NCBI RefSeq assembly: GCF_024206495.1
Contig: NZ_JAMBPQ010000002.1
Location: 124,001 to 188,000 of the forward strand
From: Paraburkholderia sp. CNPSo 3272
GTDB lineage: Bacteria; Pseudomonadota; Gammaproteobacteria; Burkholderiales; Burkholderiaceae
DNA length: 64,000 nucleotides
Reading direction: 5' to 3'
Within the stretch, counting starts at the first letter, position 1; every line of letters starts with the position of its first letter. A model generated the notes under the pieces. That model saw nothing but the letters and a program-made list of their open reading frames with translations. It did no database searches and was not told where the DNA came from. A program made the position numbers and the translations under genes. Of this stretch, positions 27,654 through 35,962 are shown in pieces.

Positions 27654-28705
27654 GCGAGTTTCCAGCCGATCGTCTCGCCGCCGCGCAACGGCACGACGGG
27701 CGTGCCGCCGGCCTCGACTTCGGCGGGCAGCGTCCAGCTCTCGCGACGCAGCGTGACCGTTTCGGTCGCGCGCGGCAGGCCGTAGAAGTCAGCGCCATAG
27801 AAGCTCGCGAAGCCCTCGAGCTTGTCGAGCGCGCCCGCATTGTCGAACGCTTCGGCGTAGAGCTCGAGCGCGTGCAGCGCCGTGTAGCAGCCCGCGCAGC
27901 CGCACGCGTGCTCCTTCAGGCCCTTCGGGTGCGGCGCGCTGTCGGTGCCGAGGAAGAAGCGATGATCGCCCGAGGTCGCCGCCTCCACGAGCGCCACGCG
28001 ATGCGTCTCGCGCTTGAGCACGGGCAGGCAGTAGTAGTGCGGACGAATGCCGCCCTGGAAGATCGCGTTGCGGTTATAGAGCAGATGATGCGCGGTGATC
28101 GTCGCGCCGAGCAGACCGGGCGCGGCATGATCGGCGCGGATGTAGTCGACGGCGTCCTTCGTCGTGATGTGCTCGAACACCACCTTGAGACCCGGAAATT
28201 CGCGGCGCGTCGGAATCATCACGCGGTCGATGAAGACCTTCTCGCGGTCGAACAGGTCGATGTCGGCGCTCGTCACTTCACCGTGCACGAGCAGCGGCAT
28301 GCCCACTTCCTGCATCGCTTCGAGCGTCTTCGCACACTTGCGGATGTCGGTCACGCCGGCGTCCGAATTCGTCGTCGCGCCCGCCGGATACAGCTTCACG
28401 CCATGCACGAAGCCGCTCGCCTTCGCGCGGCGGATTTCCTCGGGCGGCGTGTTGTCGGTGAGATAGAGCGTCATCAGCGGCTCGAACGTCGAGCCCGCCG
28501 GCAGCGCCGCGAGAATCCGCTCGCGGTAGGCGGCGGCCTGCTCGGTCGTCGTGACGGGCGGCTTGAGGTTCGGCATGATGATCGCGCGGCCGAACTGACG
28601 CGCCGTATGCGGCAGCACGGCCGCGAGCATCGCGCCGTCGCGCACGTGCAGGTGCCAGTCGTCGGGGCGGGCGAGCGTGAGAGTCGAGGGGGAAGAGGCG
28701 TTCAT
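27650..28705 (-). CDS. pyrC: Dihydroorotase
   Basis: Third step of pyrimidine synthesis, carbamoyl-aspartate to dihydroorotate. 351 residues, of the PyrC (class II, E. coli-like) type. Zinc ligands are visible: the HxH in [10 protein letters not shown], the lysine that is carbamylated ([17 protein letters not shown]), histidines in VFEHITT and ATITAHHL, and the catalytic aspartate in [10 protein letters not shown]. The ATG at 28705 is preceded by purine-rich sequence; the in-frame extension upstream is Arg-rich and non-coding in character. Confidence 0.97.
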   Translation of the reverse strand: MNASSPSTLTLARPDDWHLHVRDGAMLAAVLPHTARQFGRAIIMPNLKPPVTTTEQAAAYRERILAALPAGSTFEPLMTLYLTDNTPPEEIRRAKASGFVHGVKLYPAGATTNSDAGVTDIRKCAKTLEAMQEVGMPLLVHGEVTSADIDLFDREKVFIDRVMIPTRREFPGLKVVFEHITTKDAVDYIRADHAAPGLLGATITAHHLLYNRNAIFQGGIRPHYYCLPVLKRETHRVALVEAATSGDHRFFLGTDSAPHPKGLKEHACGCAGCYTALHALELYAEAFDNAGALDKLEGFASFYGADFYGLPRATETVTLRRESWTLPAEVEAGGTPVVPLRGGETIGWKLA

Positions 28706-29061
28706 GGCAAGAGTCAGGCGCGGTAGTGAACCAACAGCGGTATGAATGAACGGCGGCGAGTTCGCTTGGAACGCGCTCAGGCTGCCGGAAATTCCGGGCA
28801 TATCACGTGAAAAAGCGCGGCGGCGATCGATGCTGATCCAACTTGCGCGTTGCCCGCACCGTCGCGTGCACACGACAATCCGCGCTGCATCGACCCCGGC
28901 GCGCGCCCTTCTACGCAAGCCTGCAATGCATACGACAAATTTCGTATTGGCGACCCGCAGGCCGGTGATATGCTTGGAAAATCATCATTGTAACGGGTCG
29001 ACGGCGGCTCCCGCCTACCACTGCACCCGCCGTCGCAGTCGCATTACGCACCATCAGCACC
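28706..29061. other. Divergent intergenic region between pyrC and the glutamine amidotransferase
   Basis: 356 bp with no gene. It must hold both divergent promoters. A weak plus-strand pair TTGGCG/TATGCT with 16-bp spacing lies near 28949-28976. No PyrR-type or other leader structure was recognised. Confidence 0.4.
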
Positions 29062-29970
29062 ATGTGCCAACTTCTCGGAATGAATTGCGCCGCGCCGACG
29101 GACGTCACGTTCTCCTTCACAGGATTCGCGGCGCGCGGCGGCGCCACCGATCACCACGCCGACGGCTGGGGTATCGCGTTCTTCGAGGACAAGGCCTGCC
29201 GCCTCTTCATCGACAACGAGGCCTCGGCGCGTTCGCCGATCGCCGAGATGGTCAAGCACTATCCCATCAAGTCGCGCAACACCATCGCCCACATCCGCAA
29301 GGCCACGCAAGGCAATTGCGCGCTCGAGAACAGTCATCCGTTCCAGCGCGAGCTGTGGGGCCGTCACTGGATCTTCGCGCACAACGGCGACCTTCAGGAC
29401 TTCAATCCGGTGATGTCGGGCGTCTACCAGCCGGTTGGCACAACCGATAGCGAGCGCGCGTTCTGCCTGCTGCTGCAAGGCCTGCGCAAGGCGTTCCCTG
29501 GTGCGCAGCCGCCGCTCGCCGAGCTGTTCGCCGCGCTGGAGTCGCTCACGCGCGAGGTCACCCAGTTCGGCGTCTTCAACTTCCTGATGTCGAACGGCCA
29601 GGCGCTGTTCGCGCATTGTTCGACGCACCTCTACTATCTCGTGCGACGCTGGCCGTTCTCGACGGCCCATCTCGTCGATGCCGATGTCTCCATCGACTTC
29701 GCCAAGTACACGACGCCCGAGGACCGCGTGGCGGTGATCGCCACCGCCCCGCTCACCGACAACGAAGTCTGGACGCGCTTCGCCCCCGGCGACCTGCTCA
29801 TGTTCCAGCACGGCGACGTGATCGCCCAAGCGAGCGTGCCGGTGCCGCAGAAGGTGCTCGACAAGCTCGCCAACCCTTCGCTCGACGCGTCGGCCAGCGC
29901 ACCGTGCGCCGGGCAGACGGCCGAGATCGACCCGGAAGCCGTGGACGCACTGCAGACCTGGGGCGAGTAA
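29062..29970 (+). CDS. Class II glutamine amidotransferase (YafJ-like)
   Basis: 302 residues with an N-terminal nucleophile hydrolase fold. Cys2, exposed after methionine removal (MCQLLGMNC), is the nucleophile. HADGWGIAFF, AHIRKATQGN and FAHNGDL supply the glutamine-binding and oxyanion residues. The family acts on amide nitrogen of glutamine or related substrates; EgtC and YafJ are relatives. Without a partner synthase next to it the acceptor is unknown. Closed by a strong terminator. Confidence 0.9.
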   Translation: MCQLLGMNCAAPTDVTFSFTGFAARGGATDHHADGWGIAFFEDKACRLFIDNEASARSPIAEMVKHYPIKSRNTIAHIRKATQGNCALENSHPFQRELWGRHWIFAHNGDLQDFNPVMSGVYQPVGTTDSERAFCLLLQGLRKAFPGAQPPLAELFAALESLTREVTQFGVFNFLMSNGQALFAHCSTHLYYLVRRWPFSTAHLVDADVSIDFAKYTTPEDRVAVIATAPLTDNEVWTRFAPGDLLMFQHGDVIAQASVPVPQKVLDKLANPSLDASASAPCAGQTAEIDPEAVDALQTWGE

Positions 29971-29990
29971 GCCGGGCGACGGCCAAAACG

Positions 29991-30026
29991 AAAAAAGCCG
30001 CGCATCATTCGAGCGCGGCTTTTTTT
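29991..30026. terminator. Bidirectional terminator between the amidotransferase and gltL
   Basis: AAAAAAGCCGCGC (29991-30003) pairs with GCGCGGCTTTTTT (30013-30026) across a 9-base loop, between convergent genes. Confidence 0.85.
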
Positions 30027-30042
30027 CGAAGCGTACGAAGCC

Positions 30043-30768
30043 TCAGTGCAGGATCTTCGCCAGAAAGTCCTTCGCGCGATCCGATTTCGGGCTCGCAAAG
30101 AAGGCTTCCTTCTGGTCGTCTTCCACAATGGCGCCCTGGTCCATGAAGATCACGCGGTGCGCGACCTTCTTCGCAAAACCCATTTCGTGCGTCACGCACA
30201 TCATGGTCATGCCTTCCTGGGCGAGCTCCACCATCACGTCGAGCACCTCGTTGATCATCTCGGGGTCGAGCGCCGAGGTCGGCTCGTCGAACAGCATGGC
30301 GATGGGGTCCATCGACAGCGCGCGCGCAATCGCGACGCGCTGCTGCTGGCCGCCCGAGAGTTGCCCCGGGAACTTGTCGGCATGCGCGCGCAGGCCCACG
30401 CGGTCGAGCAGTTTCAGGCCCTTTTGCGTGGCCTCATCCTTGCCGCGGCCGAGCACCTTGATCTGCGCGAGCGTGAGATTCTCGGTAATCGACAAATGCG
30501 GGAACAGTTCGAAGTGCTGAAACACCATGCCCACCTTCGAGCGCAGCTTCGAGAGGTTGGTGCGCTTGTCGCCCACCGACTCGCCGTTCACGAGAATCTC
30601 GCCCTGCTGGAACGGTTCGAGCCCGTTGACGGTCTTGATGAGCGTGGATTTGCCCGAGCCCGAGGGCCCGCACACCACCACCACCTCGCCCTTCTTCACT
30701 TCCGTCGTGCAGTCGGTCAGCACCTGAAACTGGCCGTACCACTTCGAAACGTTCTTAATTGAAATCAT
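30043..30768 (-). CDS. gltL: Glutamate/aspartate ABC transporter ATP-binding protein
   Basis: Cytoplasmic ATPase that powers the polar amino-acid importer. 241 residues. Walker [11 protein letters not shown]-loop near [10 protein letters not shown], signature LSGGQQQR, Walker [12 protein letters not shown] and the H-loop CVTHEMGFA are all intact. The ATG at 30768 overlaps the gltK stop (ATGA). Last gene of gltI-J-K-L. Confidence 0.95.
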   Translation of the reverse strand: MISIKNVSKWYGQFQVLTDCTTEVKKGEVVVVCGPSGSGKSTLIKTVNGLEPFQQGEILVNGESVGDKRTNLSKLRSKVGMVFQHFELFPHLSITENLTLAQIKVLGRGKDEATQKGLKLLDRVGLRAHADKFPGQLSGGQQQRVAIARALSMDPIAMLFDEPTSALDPEMINEVLDVMVELAQEGMTMMCVTHEMGFAKKVAHRVIFMDQGAIVEDDQKEAFFASPKSDRAKDFLAKILH

Positions 30769-31442
30769 CTTGCGACCTTTTTCTGAAGACCTTTCACGAG
30801 GCTCGACGCGATCACGCAAATCACGAAATAACACGCGCCCGCGAACAGTACCATTTCGACCATCGTCCCGTCACGGTCGCCGATATTGGTGGACGTGCGG
30901 AAGAAGTCGGCGAGGCTGATCACGTACACGAGCGAGGTGTCCTGAAACAGCACGATGGCCTGCGTAAGCAACAGCGGCACCATCGCGCGGAACGCCTGCG
31001 GCAGCACCACGTATTGCATGGCCCGGCCATAGCGCATGCCGAGTGCGAACGCAGCGTTCACCTGCCCGCGCGGCACCGCCTGAATGCCCGCTCGAATGAT
31101 CTCCGAATAATACGCGGCCTCGAACAGCGAGAACGCGATCATCGCGGAAGCGAGGCGAATGTCGATGTCGGGGGACAGGCCCAGCACGTTTTGCAGCACC
31201 TGCGGCACGATCAGGAAGAACCACAGCAGGACCATCACGAGCGGGATCGAGCGGAAGATCGTGACATAGCCCTTGGCGAACCATTCGAGCGGCTTCACGC
31301 TGGAAAGCCGCATGAGCGCGAGCAGCGTGCCCCAGAGAATGCCGACCACGATCGCGCACAGCGTGATCTTGAAGGTGATGATCGCGCCCGTCCACAGCGT
31401 GGGCAGCGCGCCCGGGATGCCGCTCCAGTCGAAGTGATGCAT
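30765..31442 (-). CDS. gltK: Glutamate/aspartate ABC transporter permease GltK
   Basis: Inner-membrane permease (225 residues) of the HisM/GltK type, with several hydrophobic segments and the ATPase-contact EAA loop [19 protein letters not shown]. The ATG at 31442 was chosen over a GTG one codon upstream because GGAGG lies 6 bases before it; it forms a TGATG junction with the gltJ stop. gltL overlaps the 3' end by 4 bases. Confidence 0.94.
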   Translation of the reverse strand: MHHFDWSGIPGALPTLWTGAIITFKITLCAIVVGILWGTLLALMRLSSVKPLEWFAKGYVTIFRSIPLVMVLLWFFLIVPQVLQNVLGLSPDIDIRLASAMIAFSLFEAAYYSEIIRAGIQAVPRGQVNAAFALGMRYGRAMQYVVLPQAFRAMVPLLLTQAIVLFQDTSLVYVISLADFFRTSTNIGDRDGTMVEMVLFAGACYFVICVIASSLVKGLQKKVAR

Positions 31443-32182
31443 CACTTGCCTCCGATGTAGCCGGGCAGACGCGACTTCGCCTCGACCCAGCGCATGAGCG
31501 TCATGACGACGAGGTTGATGAGCACGTAAGCGAGCGTGACGGCGATGAACGACTCATAGGTCTGCGCCGTGTAGTCGACAAGCTGACGCGCCTGGGCCGA
31601 CAAATCGAGCAGGCCGATCGTCGAAGCGACCGCCGAGTTCTTGAAGATGTTGAGGAACTCGGAGGTGAGCGGCGGCACGATGATGCGATACGCCACGGGC
31701 AGCAGCACGTAGCGGTACGTCTGCCACTGCGTGAAACCCATGGCGAGGCCGGCTGCGCGCTGGCCGCGCGGCAACGCGTTGATGCCCGAGCGCACCTGTT
31801 CGCACACGCGCGCCGCGGTAAAGAGCCCGAGACACACGACCGACGCCGAAAAGAACTGCACGCCCGGCGGCGATTGCTTGAACGCATTGCCAAGCGCTTG
31901 CGGCACGATTTCCGGCAGCACGAAGTACCAGATGAAGAACTGCGCGATAAGCGGGATATTGCGGAAGATCGCCACATAGACTGTGCCGACGCCCGCGAGA
32001 AACCTGTTGGGCACCGTGCGCAGCACGCCGAAGAACGAGCCGACGATGAGCGCGATCACCCACGCGCACAGCGACACCGAGACCGTCACCCAGAGGCCGG
32101 AGAGAATCCAGCCGAGGTACGTGGTGGGTTCGCCCGTCGAGACCGGGCTGAGCAGAATGCCCCAGTTCCAGTGATAGGACAT
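31442..32182 (-). CDS. gltJ: Glutamate/aspartate ABC transporter permease GltJ
   Basis: Second membrane subunit (246 residues). EAA-type loop is in [19 protein letters not shown]. Hydrophobic segments are spread over the length and the N-terminus ([11 protein letters not shown]) resembles GltJ of other proteobacteria. The ATG at 32182 follows CTTGGAGTC just after the intercistronic hairpin. It pairs with GltK to form the channel. Confidence 0.94.
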   Translation of the reverse strand: MSYHWNWGILLSPVSTGEPTTYLGWILSGLWVTVSVSLCAWVIALIVGSFFGVLRTVPNRFLAGVGTVYVAIFRNIPLIAQFFIWYFVLPEIVPQALGNAFKQSPPGVQFFSASVVCLGLFTAARVCEQVRSGINALPRGQRAAGLAMGFTQWQTYRYVLLPVAYRIIVPPLTSEFLNIFKNSAVASTIGLLDLSAQARQLVDYTAQTYESFIAVTLAYVLINLVVMTLMRWVEAKSRLPGYIGGK

Positions 32183-32201
32183 CAAGAGACTCCAAGAAAA
32201 A

Positions 32202-32230
32202 GAACGGAAGAAGCGGCGCTTCTTCCGTTC
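32202..32230 (-). terminator. Intercistronic terminator-like hairpin between gltI and gltJ
   Basis: 13-bp perfect stem (32202-32214 with 32218-32230) with a 3-base loop, followed on the minus strand by TTTTTCTT and then at once by the gltJ ribosome-binding site. It can let most transcripts stop after gltI while some read on, giving excess binding protein over permease. Confidence 0.75.
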
Positions 32231-32271
32231 CGTGCTAAACGCTAAATGCGGGTCGAACGGCCGGGGCCGTG

Positions 32272-33165
32272 TTAATCGATCGCCTTGTCGTTCGGATTCT
32301 TGAACAGCGCTTTCATGTCGTCGCTCATTGGGAAGTTCAGGTTGAGACCCTTCGGCGGGATCGGCGACTCGAACCACTTCTTGTACACCGTTTCGCCTTC
32401 GCCCGAGGTCTGGACCTTGGCGATGGCGTCGTCGGCGACCTTCTTGAACTCGGGGTCGTTCTTGCGCATCATGCAGCCGTAAGCTTCACGCGACTGCGCC
32501 TGGCCGACGATCACGAAGTCGCCCGGATTGTTCGACTTGGCGCGCTCGCCCGCGAGCAGCGCGTCGTCCATCATGAACGCCACTGCGCGACCCGTGGAGA
32601 GCGTCATGAACGACTCGCCGTGGTCCTTCGCGCTGATGATGTTCATGCCCATGCTCTTGTCCTGGTTCATCTTGCGCAAGAGGCGCTCGGACGTCGTGCC
32701 TGCCGTCGTCACGACGGTCTTGCCCTTGAGGTCGGCGAAGTCCTTGACTCCCGAATCCTTCTTCGTCATGAGGCGCGTGCCGATCACGAAGATCGTGTTC
32801 GAGAAGGCGGCCTGCTGCTGACGTTCGGCATTGTTCGTGGTCGAGCCGCATTCGATGTCCACCGTGCCGTTTTGCACGAGCGGAATGCGGTTCTGCGACG
32901 TGATGGGCACCATCTTGACCTTCAGGTTAGGCATGTTCAGCTTCTGCTTGACTGCCTCGACGATTTTCATCGCGTAGTCTTGCGAGTAGCCGATCACATT
33001 CTGCTTGTCGTCGTAGTACGAAAAAGGAATGGACGACTCGCGGTGCCCCAGCGAGATGACGCCCGTGTCCTTGATCTTCTTGAGCGTGCCCGCGTCCTGC
33101 GCATAAGCGCTGGTGGCGACGAAACCAAGGAGTGCGAGCAGTGCGGCGGTCTTTTTCATTTGCAT
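32272..33165 (-). CDS. gltI: Glutamate/aspartate ABC transporter substrate-binding protein
   Basis: Periplasmic binding protein of family 3 (297 residues). Signal peptide: KK, hydrophobic LLALLGFVATSAYA, cleavage after YAQ/D region. GHRESSIPFSYYDD and VDIECGSTTNNAERQQ carry ligand-contact residues typical of GltI. The ATG at 33165 has GGAG six bases upstream; a second ATG two codons later is possible. First gene of gltI-J-K-L, followed by the attenuator-like hairpin. Confidence 0.95.
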   Translation of the reverse strand: MQMKKTAALLALLGFVATSAYAQDAGTLKKIKDTGVISLGHRESSIPFSYYDDKQNVIGYSQDYAMKIVEAVKQKLNMPNLKVKMVPITSQNRIPLVQNGTVDIECGSTTNNAERQQQAAFSNTIFVIGTRLMTKKDSGVKDFADLKGKTVVTTAGTTSERLLRKMNQDKSMGMNIISAKDHGESFMTLSTGRAVAFMMDDALLAGERAKSNNPGDFVIVGQAQSREAYGCMMRKNDPEFKKVADDAIAKVQTSGEGETVYKKWFESPIPPKGLNLNFPMSDDMKALFKNPNDKAID

Positions 33166-33256
33166 TGTTTTCTCCGGTACAAGAACCGCCGCCAGTTTAT
33201 CAAAGTAATTTTTTTGAAAGAATCAAGAGTGACCCTGGCGCAACGGCTGAATGTGC

Positions 33257-33293
33257 GAAGGCGGACGCCCCCTTGTGGAGGACGTCCGCCTTC
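33257..33293 (-). terminator. Hairpin downstream of gdhA
   Basis: 11-bp perfect arms GAAGGCGGACG (33257-33267) and CGTCCGCCTTC (33283-33293). No strong T run, so termination may be partial or the hairpin may protect the 3' end. It lies in the 246-bp gap between gdhA and gltI. Confidence 0.5.
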
Positions 33294-33411
33294 TATGCGC
33301 CTTGATGTGCAGCGCAAAAACGTGTCACGGCGCAGTCATGCTTTCGTCACTTCGCGGCGCGCCTTGCGTGGCAAGGCTTGCAGCGTCGTGACGCCTGCCA
33401 GCCGCGCGCAA

Positions 33412-34698
33412 TCACGGATACAGACCGCGCATTTCGCGCGCCATCAGGATGCGCTTACATGCCACGATGAACGCCGCGGTACGCATCGAAACTTTCTGCT
33501 CGCTCGATACTTGCCACACTGCCGTAAAGGCTTCGCGCATCACGCGTTCGAGACGTTCGTTAATTTCGTGCTCGGTCCAGAAGAAGCTCGAGAAGTCCTG
33601 CACCCACTCGAAGTACGAAACGGTCACGCCGCCTGCGTTCGCCACCACGTCGGGGATCACGAGCACGCCCTTGTCGTGCAGGATGTCGTCGGCTGCCGTC
33701 GTGGTCGGGCCGTTCGCGCCTTCCACGATGATCTTCGTGCGGATCTTGCCAGCGTTCTTCTCGGTGATCTGGTTTTCCAGCGCGGCCGGAATGAGGATGT
33801 CGGTTTCGACGGTCCAGAATTCGTCGTTCGCCATGACTTCGGCGCCCGCGAAGCCCGCCACGCCGCCCGTCTTTGCGACGTGCTCGAGCAGCGCTTCCGA
33901 GTTCATGCCGCTCGAGTTGTAGAGCGAGCCGGTATGGTCTTGCACGGCGACGATCTTCGAGCCGGCTTCCTGGAACAGGCGCGCGGCAATGCCGCCCACG
34001 TTGCCGAAGCCCTGGACGGCAATACGTGCGCCGTCGATCGAAAGACCCGTGCGGCGCGCGGCCTCGCAGCCAACCACGAACACGCCGCGGCCCGTGGCTT
34101 CGCGGCGGCCGAGCGAGCCGCCGAGCGAGATGGGCTTGCCCGTCACGACGCCGGTGGCCGTCTGGCCCTGGTTCATCGAGTAGGTGTCCATCATCCACGC
34201 CATGATCTGCTCGTTCGTATTGACGTCCGGCGCAGGAATGTCGGTGTTCGGTCCGATAATGATGCCGATTTCGCTGGTGTAGCGACGCGTCACGCGCTCG
34301 AGTTCACCCCGCGACAGCGTGCGCGGATCGACGCGGATACCGCCCTTCGCGCCGCCGTACGGCACGTTCACCGCAGCGTTCTTCACCGACATCCACGCGG
34401 ACAGCGCCATTACTTCGGAGAGCGTAACGTCCTGGTGATAACGCACGCCGCCCTTGCCGGGACCACGCGACACGTTGTGCTGGACACGATAGCCTTCGAA
34501 GTGCGCAACGGTGCCGTTATCGAGTTCGATGGGGCAGTCGACGATCAGGATACGCTTCGGACGCTTGAGCGTTTCGAGCCAGCGCGAGAGCGAGCCGAGA
34601 TACGGCGCCACGCGGTCGACCTGACGAAGATAGTTGCCCCAGGGGCCGAGATCATCGGCATGGAGATAAGAAGGAACCGACTGCAGTTGGGATGACAT
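33412..34698 (-). CDS. gdhA: Glu/Leu/Phe/Val family dehydrogenase (glutamate dehydrogenase)
   Basis: Oxidative deamination of glutamate to 2-oxoglutarate and ammonia. 428 residues, a length and sequence style close to RocG/GudB-type (NAD-linked, catabolic) enzymes. Catalytic lysine segment [14 protein letters not shown] and the dinucleotide loop [15 protein letters not shown] are intact. The ATG at 34698 has GGAGCG upstream. It lies upstream of and parallel to the gltIJKL importer, which suggests glutamate use as carbon source. The promoter carries a LysR-type palindrome. Confidence 0.94.
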   Translation of the reverse strand: MSSQLQSVPSYLHADDLGPWGNYLRQVDRVAPYLGSLSRWLETLKRPKRILIVDCPIELDNGTVAHFEGYRVQHNVSRGPGKGGVRYHQDVTLSEVMALSAWMSVKNAAVNVPYGGAKGGIRVDPRTLSRGELERVTRRYTSEIGIIIGPNTDIPAPDVNTNEQIMAWMMDTYSMNQGQTATGVVTGKPISLGGSLGRREATGRGVFVVGCEAARRTGLSIDGARIAVQGFGNVGGIAARLFQEAGSKIVAVQDHTGSLYNSSGMNSEALLEHVAKTGGVAGFAGAEVMANDEFWTVETDILIPAALENQITEKNAGKIRTKIIVEGANGPTTTAADDILHDKGVLVIPDVVANAGGVTVSYFEWVQDFSSFFWTEHEINERLERVMREAFTAVWQVSSEQKVSMRTAAFIVACKRILMAREMRGLYP

Positions 34699-34771
34699 GA
34701 ACGCTCCGATCGAACAAGTGGTGCCATTGTCAGAAAACGCCCAACTGAAATCCAATGCCGTTTGATTATCC

Positions 34772-34794
34772 CGTTATGCTTTTCGTGCATAACG
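34772..34794 (-). promoter_or_regulatory. LysR-type operator in the gdhA promoter
   Basis: 8-bp perfect arms CGTTATGC (34772-34779) and GCATAACG (34787-34794) around a 7-base AT-rich centre, containing a T-N11-A core. It is 74-96 bp upstream of gdhA, and the adjacent gene encodes a LysR regulator. Confidence 0.55.
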
Positions 34795-34896
34795 TCCCGA
34801 AGTCGAAAAAACATGTCGCGCGGCTAGTGCTCAGGCCTTACAGACTGAAATAGCCTGACTGTTTGCGTCGCTGTTGTGAGTGCAGCTTGCGCTTCG

Positions 34897-35853
34897 TTAG
34901 CGCCTGCCCTGCGCAAGTTCCTCGCTGACCGCCTCCCACAGTTCGCGCACGAGCGCCTGGCGCGCATCGTCGCCCTGCGTCGCGAGCTTGTCGCGATAGA
35001 GGCGGATCTCCATGTCGAGCGTGAACTGGCCCTCCGGCACGCCGCGCGTGCCGCGGTCGAGGCGAATCAGCTCGCCCTGGGCCACGGCGTCTTCCACCGC
35101 GCTGTGCGGCAAGAAGGCGATGCCGTGACCGGCCAGGGTCATCGCCTTGAGGCCTTCCGCCATGTCCGTTTCGTACACGCGGTCCAGATAGAGCCGCGCC
35201 GGTGCGTTGGCAACGATCACCTCGGTCATGCGGCCGAGATACGCGTTCGGCGTATAGGAAAGATAGGGTGCGGGCGCATCGGGTGTGCCGGGCAGCGTGT
35301 AACGCGCGCGGCCTGCGCGCTGCGGCGCCGAGTACGGGCTGATCGACTCGATGCCGAGCGTCAGCGTGTCGTAACGCGCGGGGTCGAGCGTCACGGGGTG
35401 GCTCGGGTGGTGATAGCCCATCACGAGGTCGCAGCCGCCCTCCACGAGCGAGAGCACGGCGTCGTGCACGTTCAGCGCGCGCAGCCGCGTGTGGATGCGG
35501 CCGAGCTTCGCCTCGATGCGCTGCAGCCAGCGCGGAAAGTACGTGAGCGAAAGGGTGTGCGGCACCGCGAACTCGATCGTCGCGGCGGGCGTGGCCGTGT
35601 GGCCGCGCAACAGGGTGCGCGCCTCGTGAAACTGCGAAAGCATCGCGAGCGCCTGCTCGTAGAAGACCTGACCCGCCGCCGTGAGGCGCGTCGGATAAAC
35701 CGAACGATCGATCAGCTCGGTGCCGAGCCACGCTTCGAGCGCCTGAATGCGGCGCGAAAAAGCCGGCTGCGTCACGTGGCGCAGCTCGGCCGAGCGACTG
35801 AAACTATGCGTCTCGGCAAGCGAGACGAAGTCTTCGAGCCATTTGAGTTCCAT
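34897..35853 (-). CDS. LysR family transcriptional regulator
   Basis: 318 residues. The N-terminal winged helix is MELKWLEDFVSLAETHSFSR then SAELRHVTQPAFSRRIQALE, followed by an effector-binding domain from about residue 90 (EFAVPHTLSLTYFPRWL). It lies immediately upstream of and parallel to gdhA, 198 bp away, and its operator candidate is in that gap. The natural effector is unknown; control of glutamate catabolism is inference from position. Confidence 0.92.
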   Translation of the reverse strand: MELKWLEDFVSLAETHSFSRSAELRHVTQPAFSRRIQALEAWLGTELIDRSVYPTRLTAAGQVFYEQALAMLSQFHEARTLLRGHTATPAATIEFAVPHTLSLTYFPRWLQRIEAKLGRIHTRLRALNVHDAVLSLVEGGCDLVMGYHHPSHPVTLDPARYDTLTLGIESISPYSAPQRAGRARYTLPGTPDAPAPYLSYTPNAYLGRMTEVIVANAPARLYLDRVYETDMAEGLKAMTLAGHGIAFLPHSAVEDAVAQGELIRLDRGTRGVPEGQFTLDMEIRLYRDKLATQGDDARQALVRELWEAVSEELAQGRR

Positions 35854-35962
35854 GCGGGGCCAGCGAGCGGATGAGAAGTCCGCATTCTAGGCCTGCGGGC
35901 GCACGGCTGGGCGCCGGTACGGTGAATATCGCGCGGCGCGCCGGCCGGATACTTTCACGACG

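Noticed and set aside
33170..33230. TGGCGG-N5-CTTG upstream of gltI as a sigma-54 promoter
   Set aside because: Spacing and the GC element do not fit the TGGCAC-N5-TTGC consensus well enough.
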